From: Hordeum vulgare subsp. vulgare
Taxonomy: Eukaryota; Streptophyta; Magnoliopsida; Poales; Poaceae
Length of the DNA: 64,000 bases
Assembly (NCBI RefSeq): GCF_904849725.1
Contig: NC_058520.1
Coordinates: 320,737,186 to 320,801,185, forward strand
Reading direction: 5' to 3'
A program made the position numbers and the translations under genes. Under the pieces are notes generated by a model, which did not search any database, was not told the origin of the DNA, and saw only the letters and a program-made list of their open reading frames with translations. Below are positions 10,379-22,717 of this stretch, piece by piece. Each line of letters opens with the position of its first letter. The first letter of the stretch is position 1.

Positions 10379-12455
10379 TCACGTATAGTCATCTTTGGTG
10401 CTCAAACCATAAGTAGCCCTCATCATAGATTCATAAGGCAATCTTATTTTCTTTCTAGGAAAATGCTCCATGCCCTTCTTTATAGGAAATTGAAATCTAA
10501 TATTCCCTTCCTTCATATCGATGATAGCACCAATAGTCCTTAGGAAAGGTCTACCAAGAATAATGGGACATGAAGGATTGCAATCTATGTCAAGTACAAT
10601 GGAATCCACGGATACATAGTTCTTGTTTGCAACAATAAGAAAATCATTGATCCTTCCAATGGGTTTCTTGACAGTAGAATCCGCAAGACGCAAATTAAGA
10701 GAACACTCTTCAATCTCATGAAAACCAAGAATATCACATAAAGACTTTGGAATCGCGGAAACACTAGCACCCAAATCACACAAAGCATTGCATTCATAGT
10801 TTTTGATTTTGATTTTGATAGTAGGTTCCCACTCATCATGAAGTTTTCTAGGTATAGAGACTTCTAATTCGAGTTTCTCTTCAAGAGATTTCATCATAGC
10901 ATCTACGATATGTGCGGTAAAGGCTTTGCTTTGGCAATAAGCATGTGGAGAGTTTGCGATGGATTGCATCAAGGAAATGCATTCAAACAAGGAGAAAGTA
11001 TCATAATTGAATTCCTTGAAATCCAAAGTGGGAGTTTCATTACTACCCAATATTTTGATTTCTTCTACTCCACTCTCCACACCTTTATCATCAAGATAGG
11101 TGGACTCCGAATCATTGGGGCGTTTTTCAACCAAAGTGGATTCATATCCCGCCCCTTCATCAATAGGTTTTACACGCGAAAACAAAGATTCAAGAGGAGT
11201 CACACCAAGCACTTTAAGATCTTCGTGATTTGCATCACTAGAACGCACCATTTTAAACCATTCATGCCTAGCGCAGATTTGGGCGGTTCTTTCTTTGCTC
11301 TCATTCATGGAAACACGCATAGCTTTTAAAGTTTCATCCAAGTTAACCTTGGGAGGAGCACATCTAACTTTCAAAGCATCAATATCACAAGACATCCTAT
11401 CAACGCTCTTAGCCAAGTCGTCTATTTTTAGTAGTTTTTCCTCTATGGACGCATTGAAAATCTTTTGAGAGTTGATGAACTCTTTGATATTACTCTCTAA
11501 ATCAGAGGGTAATTTGTTATGATTTCCATAGGTGTTGTTATAGGAATTGCCATAGTTGTTAGAGGAGGTGCTAGGAAAAGGCCTAGGAACATAGTTTTCT
11601 CTAAAAGCATTGTTGTTGCGAAAATTGTTCCTACCAACAAAATTAACGTCCAAACTAGCGTTGCTACTCTCAATCAAGGAAGATAGTGGCATGTCATTAG
11701 GATCTAAAGGAGCATTTCTACTAGCAACCAAATTCATCAACTCGTCCATCTTAGCACTAAGCGAGTTAATTTCTTCTATAGCATGTACCTTTTTGCTAGC
11801 AGGTGACCTTTCAGTGTGCCACTGACAGTAGTTGGTCATGATATTGTCTAGGAGTTTTGTAGCTTCTCCTAACGTGATTTCCATGAACGTTCCACCTGAG
11901 GCGGAGTCCAAGATATTTCGAGAGGCAAAATTCAAACCAGCATAAAAGGTTTGTATAATCATCCACAAACTCAAGCCATGAGCGGGACAATTTCTAATCA
12001 TTAACTTCATCCTCTGCCAATATTGTGCAACGTGTTCATGATCAAGTTGCTTGAAATTCGTGATATCGTTACGGAGAGAGATAATCTTAGCCGGCGGAAA
12101 ATACTTGGATATGTAAGCATCTTTGCACTTATTCCAAGAATCGATACAATTTTTAGGCAAAGAAGAAAACCAAGTTTTTGCACGATCTCGCAAAGAGAAC
12201 GGAAAAAGCTTCAATTTAACAACATCATTATCCACATATTTCTTCTTTTGCATATCGCAAAGTTCAATGAAAGTGTTAAGATGGGATGCAGCATCTTCAC
12301 TAGGAAGGCCAGAAAAATTGCTCTTTCATAACAAGATTCAGCAAGGCAGCGTTGATTTCATATGATTCCGCACTAGTGGCGCGAGCAATCGGAGTACCAA
12401 TAAAATCATTATTATTAGTATTCGAGAAGTCGCAAAGTTTGGTGTTTTCAGCCAT
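10379..12455 (-). pseudogene. Gypsy-A gag-protease, broken by a frameshift
   Basis: The ATG at 12455 opens a reading frame (MAENTKLCDF...) that loses frame near 12320, where a run of T has one extra base compared with what continuity requires. The long frame 12253-10379 then runs to the stop. It encodes a gag-type capsid core (WFSSLP..., YWQRMKLMIRNCP), an asparagine-rich linker without a CCHC knuckle, a coiled-coil-like stretch, and near the end a retropepsin-like domain with CDLGASVSAIPK and the later IILGRPFL motif. The catalytic triplet is DLG. The ORF ends shortly after the protease: no polymerase follows. In trans use of another element's pol is implied. The frameshift is the only break I found, so this copy decayed late or is young. 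Confidence 0.85.
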
Positions 12456-12592
12456 GATGACTTCAACAAACAAAGAAGAACACAAGCAAGCAAGAAAACT
12501 GGAAAAGGAAAACGGCAAAAGGCAAATGAAAAGGGCAAAGGAGAAAGGCAAATGAAAACGGCAAATGTGAAGTGGGGGAGAGGAAAACGAGA

Positions 12593-13743
12593 GGCAAGTA
12601 ACATACCGAAGGACAAAGGGAATGACATACGGGATTATATGAATCCTTGACACTGAGGTTCAACCGATAAGATCTTCGGAGAATATGTAGGATCCAATAT
12701 GGGCATCCAGGACCTGCTATTGGATATTGACCGAGGAGTGTCTCTCATCATGTCTACATAGTTCTCGAACACGCAGGGTCTGCACACTTAAGGTTCGATG
12801 ATGTTTTAGTATAGTTGAGTTATATGTGTGGTTACCGAATGTTGTTCGGAGTCCCGGATGAGATCACGGACGTCACGAGGGTTTCCGGAATGGTCCAGAA
12901 ACGAAGATTGATATATAGGATGGTTTCATTTGGTCACCGGAAAGTTTCGGGCATTACCAGCAGTGTAGCGGAAGTGACGAATGGGTTCCGGGTGTTTACC
13001 GGGAGGGGCCCACCCACCCGGGAGTGCGCCCAAGGCCCTAGGGTGGCGCACCAAGTCCTTAGTGGGCTGATGGACTCAGCCCAAGAGGGCTATTGTGCCA
13101 CATGTAAAAATACCAAAGGAAAAGAAGAAGAAAAAAGGAAAGAGGGAGGTGGGAAGGAAGAGGAGGACTCCTCCTTCCCAAACTGAATTGGAGGAGGAGT
13201 CCTCCTCCTCCATGGGGTCCGGAGCACCCTTGGGGCCCTTGTGTCCCAAGGCTAGCCCTTCCCCTCCTCCTATATATATTGGTGGTTTAGGGCTTTTTGA
13301 GACACAACTTTGCCACGTGCAACTCTAGCCTATTCCACATAGTGTTACTTCTAGATCGGTTTTCTGCGGAGCTCGGGCGAAGCCTTGCAGGAGTAGATCA
13401 TCACCACCACCGGAGCATCGTCACGCTACCGGAGAACTCAACCACTTCTCCATCTTGATTGCTGGATCAAGAAGGACGAGATCATCGTCGAGATGTATAT
13501 GTGCTGAACGCGGAGGTGTCGTCCGTTCGGCGCTAGATCGGGACGGATCGTGGGACGGATCGCGAGACGGTTCGAGGGATGGATCGTGAAGATGTACCAC
13601 TACATCAACCGCGTTTCTTAATGCTTCCCACTGAGCGATCTACAAGGGTAGGTAAATCTAATCTCCTCTCGTAGATGGACATCACCATGATAGGTCTTCA
13701 TGTGCGTAGGAATTTTTTGTTTCCCATGCAATGTTACCCAATA
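12593..13743 (+). repeat. Truncated Angela LTR copy inside Angela-1
   Basis: It starts at a position equivalent to 4342 of the first LTR, so 659 bp are missing, and runs to the LTR end, here CCCAATA instead of CCCAACA. The junction with Gypsy-A shares GGCAA (12593-12597) with both parents. It has its own TATA box (13271-13279) and four 12-bp repeat units. Very close similarity to 4342-5504 indicates a duplication within the element, not a new insertion. Confidence 0.87.
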
Positions 13744-14362
13744 GTGGCATCATGAGCTAGGTTCATGCGTAGATGTTATCTCGAGTAAAACACAAAAGGT
13801 TTTGTGGACGGTGATGTTCGATTTTCTACCCTCCTTAGTCTTTTCTCGATTCGGCGGAATTGTTGAATTGAAGCGGCCCGGACCGACATAATTCGTACGC
13901 TTACGAGAGACTGGTTTCATTGATTGACATGCAACCTCATTGCATAAAGATGACTGGCGGATGCCTATTTCTTCAACTTTACTTGAATTGGTTTTGACCG
14001 AGGCGGTCCTTGGAGAGGTTAAATAGTAATTTGCACATCTCCGTTGTGGTTTTTGCGTAAGTAAGATGTGATCATACTAGATACACATAGCAGCCACGTA
14101 AAACATGCAACAACAAAATAGAGGACGTCTAACTTGTTTTTGTAGGGTATGCTTGTGATATGATATGGCCAATGACGTGACATGATATATTGTATGTATG
14201 AGATAATCATGTTGTAATAGTTAATATCAACTTGCACATCGATGCTACGGCAACCGGCAGGAGCCACGGGGGTGTCTTTAAACTAACGTTTGTGTTTGCA
14301 GATGCGTTTACTACATTGCTAGGTCGTAGCTTTAGTAGTAATAGCATAGATAGAACAAGAAC
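13744..14362 (+). other. Angela-1 leader, second copy, with PBS
   Basis: Near-identical to 5505-6123. The PBS TGGCATCATGAGC (13745-13757) is in its undamaged family form. The copy ends at the same base as the first, next to a gypsy LTR, with AGAAC (14358-14362) as left TSD, one base different from ACAAC. Confidence 0.8.
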
Positions 14363-15925
14363 TGCTGCTGGCTACGCCTATAGGGATTTCCTTAGCAAAT
14401 ATGCAAAGGATTCCCCCGCGGCCTTGGAGCCTTGCGTTGGTGTTCCCTTGAAGAGGAAAGGGTGATGTAGCACAACGGCGGTAAGTATTTCCCTCAGTTT
14501 TAGAACCAAGGTATCAATCCAGTAGGAGGATTGCGTCAAGTCACAAGTACCTGCACAAACACAAAGAGCTTGCACCCAACGCTATGAAGGGGTTGTCAAT
14601 GCCTTATAGATTGTTTGCAATGTGACAACTGAAAGCAAAAAAAGTAAACAAAGCGAAGTAAAAGTAAAAGCTGAGATGATAGTTGTGAATAGACCCGGGG
14701 GCCGTAGTGTTCACTAGTGGCTTCTCTCATGAAAGCAAGTAGACGGTGGGTGAACGAATTACTGTCGAGCAATTGATAGAACCGCGCAAAGTCATGACGT
14801 TATCTATGGCAATGATCATACATATAGGCATCACGTCCAAAACAAGTGGACCGATACTTTCTGCATCTACTACTATTACTCCACACGTCGACCGCTATCC
14901 AGCACGCATCTAGTGTATTGAGTTCATAAGAATAGAGTAACGCCTTAAGCAAGATGACATGATGTAGAGGGGTAATCTCAAACCAATGATGAAAACCCAT
15001 ATTTTTACCCTTCATGGAAACAACATGATGCGTGCCTCGCTACCCCTTCTATCACTGGGTAAGGTCACCGCACGATATGAACCCAAAACCAAGCACTTCT
15101 CCCATTGCAAGATTCATAGATCTAGTTGGCCAAACAAAACCCAAGACTCGGAGAGACTTACAAGGATATCAAATCATGCATATAAGAAATCAGCAAAGAC
15201 TCGAATATAATTCATAGATAATCTGATCACAAATCCACAATTCATCGGATCTCGACAAACACACCGCCAAAGAGGATTACATCAGATAGATCTCCATGAA
15301 GATCATGGAGAACTTTGTATTGAAGATCCAAGAGAGATAAGAAGCCATCTAGCTACTAACTACGGACCCGTAGGTCTGAAGTAGACTACTCACGAGTCAT
15401 TGGAGAGGCAATGATGTTGATGTAGAAGCCCTCCAACTCCAAAGTCCCCTCCGGCAGGGCAGCGGGAAGGGTCTCCAAATGAGATCTCGCGGACACGGAA
15501 GCTTGCGGCGGCGGAAAAGTGGTTTCGTGGACGCCCTGATTTTTTCTTGGATTTTAGGGAATATATAGGCCAAAGATCTAGGGTAGGGGAGCTCCAGGGG
15601 GGCCACAAGCCTGGTAGCCGCGCCCCCCCCCCCTGGCCGCCGCTACAGGGCTTGTGGGCTTCCTGTGGGCCTCCTGCCTTGGCCCTAAAGTCCCCCGATC
15701 TTCTTCTATTCTAAAAAATTCATTTAGGGGATTTTATTCTGTTTGGACTCCATTCCAAAGTCGGATCTAGAAAGAGTCAAAAACACTGAAAAACAGGAAC
15801 TGGCACTTGGCACTGAATTAATAAGTTAGTCCCAAAAAAGATATAAAAGGTATATAAAACATCCAATGTTGACAAGATAACAGCATGAAACCATCAAAAA
15901 TTATAGATACGTTTGAGACGTATCA
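14363..15925 (-). repeat. Solo LTR of Gypsy-A (second copy of the nested insertion)
   Basis: A complete LTR of 1563 bp with the same termini as 6124-7681, flanked by AGAAC (14358-14362) and ACAAC (15926-15930). No internal region is attached on either side: Angela leader resumes directly. It therefore looks like the product of LTR-LTR recombination that removed the body of the gypsy. Confidence 0.87.
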
Positions 15926-16579
15926 ACAACCTTGATGGCGGCACGTTGATGGAGATCATGACGATGGAGATCTTGGTGTGGCGCGAGTGACAAGAAGATC
16001 ATGTCGGTGCTTTGGTGATCGAGATCAAGAAGCACAAGATGATGGCCATATAATGTCACTTATGAATTGCATGTGATATTAATCCTTTTATGCACCTTAT
16101 TTTGCTTAGAACGACGGTAGAATTATAAGGTGATCTCTCACTAAAATTTCAAGATGAAATTGTGTTCTCCCCGACTGTGCACCGTTGCGACAGTTCATCG
16201 TTTCGAGACACCACGTGATGATCGGGTGTGATAGACTCAACGTTCACATACAACGGGTGCAAAACAGTTGCACACGCGGAACACTCGGGTTAAACTTGAC
16301 AAGCCTAGCATGTGCAGACATGGCCTCGGAACACATGAGACCGAAAGGTCGAGCATGAATCGTATAGTTGCTATGATTAGCATAGAGATGCTTACCACTA
16401 AAACTATTCTCAACTCACGTGATGATCGGACTTGAGTTAGTAAATTTGGATCATGTACCACTCAAATGACTAGAGAGATGTACTTTTTGAGTGGGAGTTT
16501 ATCAGTAATCTGATAAGTTAAACTTTAATTATATTAAACATAGTCTAAGTCCACTTTGCAAAATATGTGTTGTAGATCA
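15926..16579 (+). other. Angela-1 leader, second half
   Basis: It begins with the right TSD ACAAC (15926-15930) and continues the leader up to the gag ATG, matching the corresponding stretch of Angela-2 (about 37937-38590, reverse). Non-coding. Confidence 0.8.
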
Positions 16580-19500
16580 ATGGCTCGCGCGACAGACACC
16601 CTGAATTTTAATACGTTCCTAGAGAAAGCTAAGTTGAAAGATGATGGAAGAAACTTTGTAGACTGGGCTCGTAATCTTAAGTTGCTCCTGCAAGCTGGGA
16701 AGAAGAATTATGTCCTTAATGTTGCGCTAGGAGATGAACCACCCGCTACGGCTGACCAAGATGATAAGAACGCCTGGTTAACATGTAAGGAGGACTACTT
16801 AGTAGTTCAATGTGCAGTCTTGTATGGCTTAGAGCTGGGAATTCAACGTTGCTTTGAGCGTCATGGAGCATATGAGATGTTCCAGGAGTTGAAGTTTATC
16901 TTTCAGAAGAACGCCCGGATCGAGAGGTATGAGACCTCCGATAAATTCTATGCTTGCAAGATGGAGGAGAATTCGTCTGTCAGTGAACATGTGCTCAAAA
17001 TGTCTGGGTACTCAAACCGTCTAGATGAGCTCGGGATTGAACTCCCGCAAGAAGCTATCACTGACAGAATTATTCAATCACTGCCACCAAACTACAAGAG
17101 CTTTGTGTTGAACTATAACATGCAAGGGATGAACAAGTCACCCGGCGAGTTATTCGCGATGTTGAAAGTTGCACAGTCAGAACTCCGAAGAGAGCATCAA
17201 GTGTTGATGGTCAATAAGATCACTAGTTTCAAGAGAAACGGCAAAGGCAAGAAGGGTAACTCCAAGAAGAGTGGCAAACCTGTTGCTAATCCGACGAAGA
17301 AACCCAAGGTTGGGCCTAAGCCTGAAACAGGGTGTTATTATTGCAAGGTACTGGGTCACTCGAAGCGCAACTGCCCCAAGTATTTGGCTGATAAGAAGGC
17401 GGCCAAGGAAAAATCAGGTATATTCGATATACATGTTAGTGATGTGTACTTAACCAGCTCTTGTAGTAGTGCCTGGGTATTCTATACTGGTTCTGTTGCT
17501 CATATTTGCAACTCGAAACAGGAAATGCGGAATAAACGAAGGCTGGCGAAGGATGAAGTGACGATGCGCGTGGGAAATGGTTCCAAGGTTGATGCAATCA
17601 CCGTCGGCACAGTTTCACTTCAGTTACCATCAGGATTAGTTATGAACTTAAATAGTTGTTACTTAGTGCCTGCTTTAAGCATGAACATTATATATGGATC
17701 TTGTTTATTGCGAGACGGTTACTCATTTAAGTCAGAGAACAATGGTTGTTCTATTTCTTTGAGTAATATCTTTTATGGTCATGCACCCAATGTGAGAGGA
17801 TTGTTCATATTGAATCTTGATAGCGATGATACACATATACATAACATTGAGACCAAAAGATGTAGAGTTAACAATGATAGCGCCATGTATTTATGGCACT
17901 GCCGCTTAGGTCATTTTGGTGTAAAGCGCATGAAGAAACTCCATTCTGATGGGCTTTTGGAGTCACTTGATTTTGAATCACTTGACACGTGCGAACCATG
18001 CCTCATGGGCAAGATGACTAAGACTCCGTTCTCCGGAACAATGGAGCGTGCAAGTGACTTGTTGGAGATCATACATACCGATGTGTGTGGTCTCATGAGT
18101 GTGGAGGCGCGTGGCGGATATCGTTATTTTCTCACCTTCACTGACTATTTGAGTAGGTATGGATATATCTACTTGATGAAGCACAAGTCTGAAACGTTCG
18201 AGGAGTTCAAGCAATTTCAGAGTGAAGTTGAAAATCATCGTAACAAGAAGATCAAGTTCCTACGGTCTAATCGTGGGGGTGAATATCTGAGTTTCGAGTT
18301 TGGTGCTCATTTAAGACAATGTGGAATTGTTTCACAGTTGACACCGCCTCGTACACCACAGCGTAATGGTGTGTCCGAACATTGTAATCGTACTATGTTA
18401 GAAATGGTGCGATCTATGATGTCTCTTACCGATTTGCCGTTATCGTTTTGGGGTTATGCATTAGAGACAACTGCATTCACTTTAAATAGGGCAGCATCAA
18501 AATCCGTTGAGACGACACCGTATGAACTGTGGTATGGCAAAAGACCGAATTGCCGTTTCTTAAAGTTTGGGGATGTGATGCTCATGTCAAAAAGCTTCAG
18601 CCTAAAAAGCTGGAACCCAAAGCGGAAAAGTGTGTCTTCATAGGTTACCCAAAAGAGACAGTTGGGTACACGTTCTCTCTCAAATCCGGGGGCAAAGTAT
18701 TTGTTGCTAAGAACGGAGCTTTTCTTGAGAAGGAGTTTCTCTCGAAAGAATTGAGTGGGAGGAAGATAGAACTTGATGAGGTTGTCGAACCTCTAACCCC
18801 TCTAGATGGTGGCGCGGGGCAAGGGGAAACCCCTGTCGTTGCGACGCCGATTGAGGAGGAAGTCAATGATGATGATCATGAAACTTTGGATGAAGTTCCT
18901 ATCGGACCTCGCAGGTCAACAAGATCATGTACTACTCCTTAGTGGTACGGTAATCTTGTCTTATCAATCATGTTGTTAGACAACAATGAACTTGCGAATT
19001 ATGAAGAAGCAATGGTGGGCCCGGATTCCAACAAATGGGTGGAGGCCATGAAGTCCGAGATAGGATCTATGTATGAAAACAAAGTGTGGACTTTGGAAGT
19101 ATTACCAGAAGGCCGCAAGGCTATTCAGAACAAATGGATCTTTAAGAAGAAGACAGACGCATATGGTAATGTGACCGTTTATGAAGCTCGACTTGTGGCA
19201 AAGGGTTTTTCACAAGTTCAAGGAGTTGACTACGATGAGACGTTCTCACCGGCAGCGATGCTTACGTCCGTCCGAATCTTGTTAGCAATAGCTGCATTTT
19301 TCGATTATGAAATCTGGCAGATGGATGTCAAAACGACGTTCCTTAACGGTTTTCTTAAGGAATAGTTGTATATGATGCAACCCAAAGGTTTTGTTGATCC
19401 AAGGAATGCTAACAAAGTATACAAGCTCCAGCGATCCATTTATGGACCGGTGCAAGCATCTTGGAGTTGGAATAAGCGCTTTGATGAGGTGATCAAAGCA

Positions 19501-20286
19501 TTTGGGTTTATACAAGTGGTTGGAGAATCTTGTATTTACAAGAAAGTGAGTGGGAGCTCTGTGGCGTTTCTAATATTGTATGTCAATGACATATTGCTGA
19601 TTGGAAACAACGTGGATTTTTTGGAGAGCATAAAAGATTACTTCAATAAAAGTTTCTCTATGAAGGACCTAGGAGAAGCTGCTTACATTCTAGGCATTAA
19701 GATCTATAGGGATAGATCGAGACGCCTAATAGGATTTTCACAAAGCACATACCTTGATAAAGTTTTGAAGAAGTTCAAAATGGAATAGTCCAAGAAGGGG
19801 TTCTTGCCAGTGCTACAAGGTATAAAATTGAGTAAGACTCAGTGTCCAGCAACTGCGGAAGATAGAGAACAAATGAGTTCCGTCCCCTATGCTTCATCCA
19901 TATGTTCTATCATGTATGCAATGTTGTGCACTAGACGAGACGTCAGCCTGGCCATAAGTTTGGCAGACAGGTTTCAGAGTAATCCAGGAGTGGATCACTG
20001 GACGACGGTCAAGAATATTCTGAAGTACCTGAAAAGGACTAAGGAAATGTTTCTCATTTATGGAGGTGACAAAGAGCTCGTCGTAAAGGGTTACGTTGAC
20101 GCAAGCTTTGACACCGATCCGGATGACTCTAAGTCTCAAACCGGATACGTATTTATTCTTAATGGGGGTGTGGTAAGCTGGTGCAGTACCAAGCAAAGCG
20201 TCGTAGCAGATTCTACATGTGAAGCGGAGTATATGGCTACCTCGGAGGCAGCAAAGAGGGTGTATGGATGAAGCATTTCATGACAG
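16580..20286 (+). pseudogene. Angela-1 gag-pol (copia order), inactive
   Basis: The ATG at 16580 follows TGTTGTAGATCA as in the sister copies. Domain order: gag; CCHC knuckle (CYYCKVLGHSKRNC, about 17335-17376); protease; GAG-pre-integrase HHCC; integrase; RT; RNase H. This order (integrase before RT) defines Ty1/copia. Three catalytic positions are lost: protease D-T-G is Y-T-G (codon 17483-17485), the second integrase Asp in the SDRGGEY block is Asn (18269-18271), and RT YVDD is YVND (19585-19587). A 1-bp deletion near 18548 shifts frame. In-frame stops follow at about 18940, 19363 and 19786, and another 1-bp loss lies near 20255. The sequence breaks off in the C-terminal part of RNase H at 20286, joined to LTR. 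Confidence 0.92.
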
Positions 20287-21617
20287 ATCTCGGGGCCCAC
20301 TCGGTAATACAACATCACACACAAGCATTGCAAGCAAAGTGACTAAGTGTAAGTCTCGGGATCTTGTATTACGGAACGAGTAAAGAGACTTGCCGGTGAC
20401 GAGATTGAAATAGGTATGTGGATACCGATGATCGAATCTCGGGCAAGTAACATACCGAAGGATAAAGGGAATGACATAAGGGATTATATGAATCCTTGAC
20501 ACTGAGGTTCAACCGATAAGATCTTCAGAGAATATGTAGCATACAATATGGGCATCCAGGTCCCGCTATTGGATATTGACCGAGGAGTGTCTCAGGTCAT
20601 GTCTACATAGTTCTCGAACCCACACGGTCTGCACACTTAAGGTTCGATGATGTTTTAGTATAGTTGAGTTATATGTGTTATTACCGAATGTTGTTCGGAG
20701 TTCCGAATGAGATAACAGACATCACGAGGGTTTCGAGAATGGTCCGGAAACGAAGATTGATATATAGGATGGTTTCATTTGGTCACCGGAAAGTTTCGAG
20801 CATTACCGGCAATGCACCGGGAGTGACGAATGGGTTCCGGGTGTTTACCGGGAGGGGCCCACCCACCCAGGAGTGAGCCCAAGGCCCTAGGGTGGCGCAC
20901 CAAGTCCTTAGTGGGCTGGTGGAGTCAGCCCAAGAGGGTTATGGCGCCACATGTAAAAATACCAAAGGAAAAGAAGAAGAAAATAAGGAAAGAGGGAGGT
21001 GGGAAGGAAGAGGAGGACTCCTCCTTCCCAAACCGAATTGGAGGAGGAGTCCTCCACCTCCCTGGCGGCCGGCGCACCCTTGGGGCCCTTGTGCCCCAAG
21101 GCTAGCCACCCCCTCCTCCTATATATATTGGTGGTTTAGGGCTTTTTGAGACAAAACTTTGCCATGTGCAACTCTAGCCTATTCCACATAGTTTTACCTC
21201 TAGATCGGTTTTCTGCGGAGCTCGGGCGGAGCCCTGCAGGAGTAGATCATCACCACCACCGGAGCGTCGTCGCACTGCCAGAGAACTCATCTACTTCTCC
21301 GTCTTTCTTGTTGGATCAAGAAGGCCGAGATCATCGTCGAGTTGTATATGTGCTGAACGCGGAGGTGACGTCCGTTCGGCGCTAGATCGGGACGGATCGT
21401 GGGACGGATCGCGAGATGGTTCGTGGGACGGATCCTGGGATGGATCGAGGGATAGATCGTGAAGCTGTACCACTACATGAACCGCATTTCTTAACGCTTC
21501 CCGTTGAACGATCTACAAGGGTACGTAGATCTAATCTCCTCTTGTAGATGGACATCACCATGATAGGTCTTCGTGTGCATAGGAATTTTTTTGTTTCCCA
21601 TGCAACGTTACCCAACA
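20287..21617 (+). repeat. Angela-1 3' LTR, lacking its first 504 bp
   Basis: It begins with ATCTCGGGGCCC, equivalent to 4187 in the 5' LTR, directly joined to pol. The end of pol, the PPT and the first 504 LTR bases are deleted, with at least 4 bp (ATCT, 20287-20290) shared at the breakpoint. It ends TTACCCAACA at 21617, followed by the right TSD CTTGG (21618-21622). Confidence 0.88.
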
Positions 21618-22717
21618 CTTGGAACTAAGGAGGGGCCACTCGTCTGTAGTCGAGGAGTGGTGCTCGCAACTTGCTCTAAGAGTTTAATAGAAAGGGAGTG
21701 GGTGTAGAGGGTGATAAGTTTTCTTTGACCAAGCTGGCAGAAGGTGTTCGACAGGTGTTTGGGGTAGTTACCCTTCACCACTGATAATGAAAGTTAACAG
21801 GATTGGGTTTGATGCAAAAATAGAATGCTCCACCAAATTTGAGCTCCATTGGACAAGTTTTGTTGTGCAAACTTGAAATCACCCCTAAATGGGCAGTTCT
21901 GTCCTTTCAAAAGGGAATGTTGGTAAGTTAATCCCAACAAATCCAATTTTTTGCAGGGTCTCCTCATTTGGGGTTTTGAGCACTCCTGCAAAGTTTCAAG
22001 CCATTTGGACAAACTTTGCTATGTAGAGTTCCTCCAACCTGATTCTGGAGAGAGAGGGTTTTAGGATTATTTGGTGAACCAAACCACCTTGTAATGAGGT
22101 AAAATTTTGCATGATCACCAAATATAGCTTAGGAAGCATGCTAGAATTTTATGCGAATTTATGGGGAATATTTCCTTTGGAAATATTTCAAAAGGTCAAA
22201 ACAAACAAAATAGGTTTACAAGGATTTGCTCAAATAATTTGAACATAAATAGTGGTTGGAAATCTTATGTATGGAAAATATATGTCCTCTGAGTATTTCC
22301 AAATTCTCTTAGATTTTTTTAGGGCAGAAAAATATTTTCCATTTAAAAATATCATTTCTGACCTCAAAAAAGGACATACAATTAAAATAGAAAATTATTT
22401 TATAAAATAATTATTTTATGATATTGGAGAGTTATAATAGTGCTAAAACGAGAATACAATCTTTGGGTGAAGGAAAACCCTTGAAATCACGGACTTGTAG
22501 TGCAAACCCAAAGCAAGGTTTTGAAGTAGTCAAAAATGAGAAAAGGATCTTTTTGGAAATAACATGTTATAAAAATATTGTTTTTGGATCCACTCATTCA
22601 ATCATACATACAAACAATGGCAATCATGGCACTCATAGCACTTGCTTAAAAGGTTTTAATAAACTCAGATTTTTGAAAAGGCTACAGTTGAAGTAAGGTA
22701 AAAACAGAGTGTGACCT
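21618..22717 (-). repeat. X-family LTR, minus strand, upstream (U3 end) part
   Basis: It resumes the LTR interrupted at 3683; the first five bases are the right TSD of Angela-1. Its reverse complement matches 31236-32110 plus 40945-40999. The outer LTR end on this strand is GTCACAC (22710-22716 in reverse), where the right copy has TGTCACACC. The terminal T is replaced by G or lost, and X internal sequence in the opposite orientation follows at once. Confidence 0.83.

Larger units (their letters stand above)
6124..12597 (-). mobile_element. Gypsy-A: truncated minus-strand gypsy nested in the Angela-1 leader
   Basis: The 3' LTR (6124-7681) is followed, reading against the strand, by non-coding sequence, a gag-protease ORF and a short leader. 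The element breaks off at 12597, before its PBS and 5' LTR, where Angela LTR sequence begins. It shares LTR ends, the region next to the PPT and the region downstream of the ORF with Gypsy-C, but its coding part is different. There is no RT, RNase H or integrase sequence. It belongs to the Sabrina/Fatima/WHAM-like group of Triticeae gypsies (LTR ends TGATACGT...), though I cannot assign the family firmly. Confidence 0.82.
3683..21617 (+). mobile_element. Angela-1: rearranged Angela/BARE1/WIS copia element with nested, duplicated gypsy
   Basis: A 17.9-kb composite. Order: full 5' LTR (3683-5504), leader, nested truncated Gypsy-A on the minus strand (6124-12597), a second but truncated Angela LTR (12593-13743), a second leader copy, a solo LTR of Gypsy-A at the same insertion base (14363-15925), the rest of the leader, gag-pol (16580-20286), and a 3' LTR lacking its first 504 bp (20287-21617). 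CTTGG flanks the whole. The least complex history is one Angela insertion, one gypsy insertion in its leader, a tandem duplication, reduction of one gypsy copy to a solo LTR, and a deletion at the pol/LTR border. Ordinary Angela elements are about 8.8 kb. Confidence 0.88.

Noticed and set aside
22418..22696. 92-codon ORF in the X LTR
   Set aside because: It is antisense to the LTR and not open in the other copy (31250-31520).
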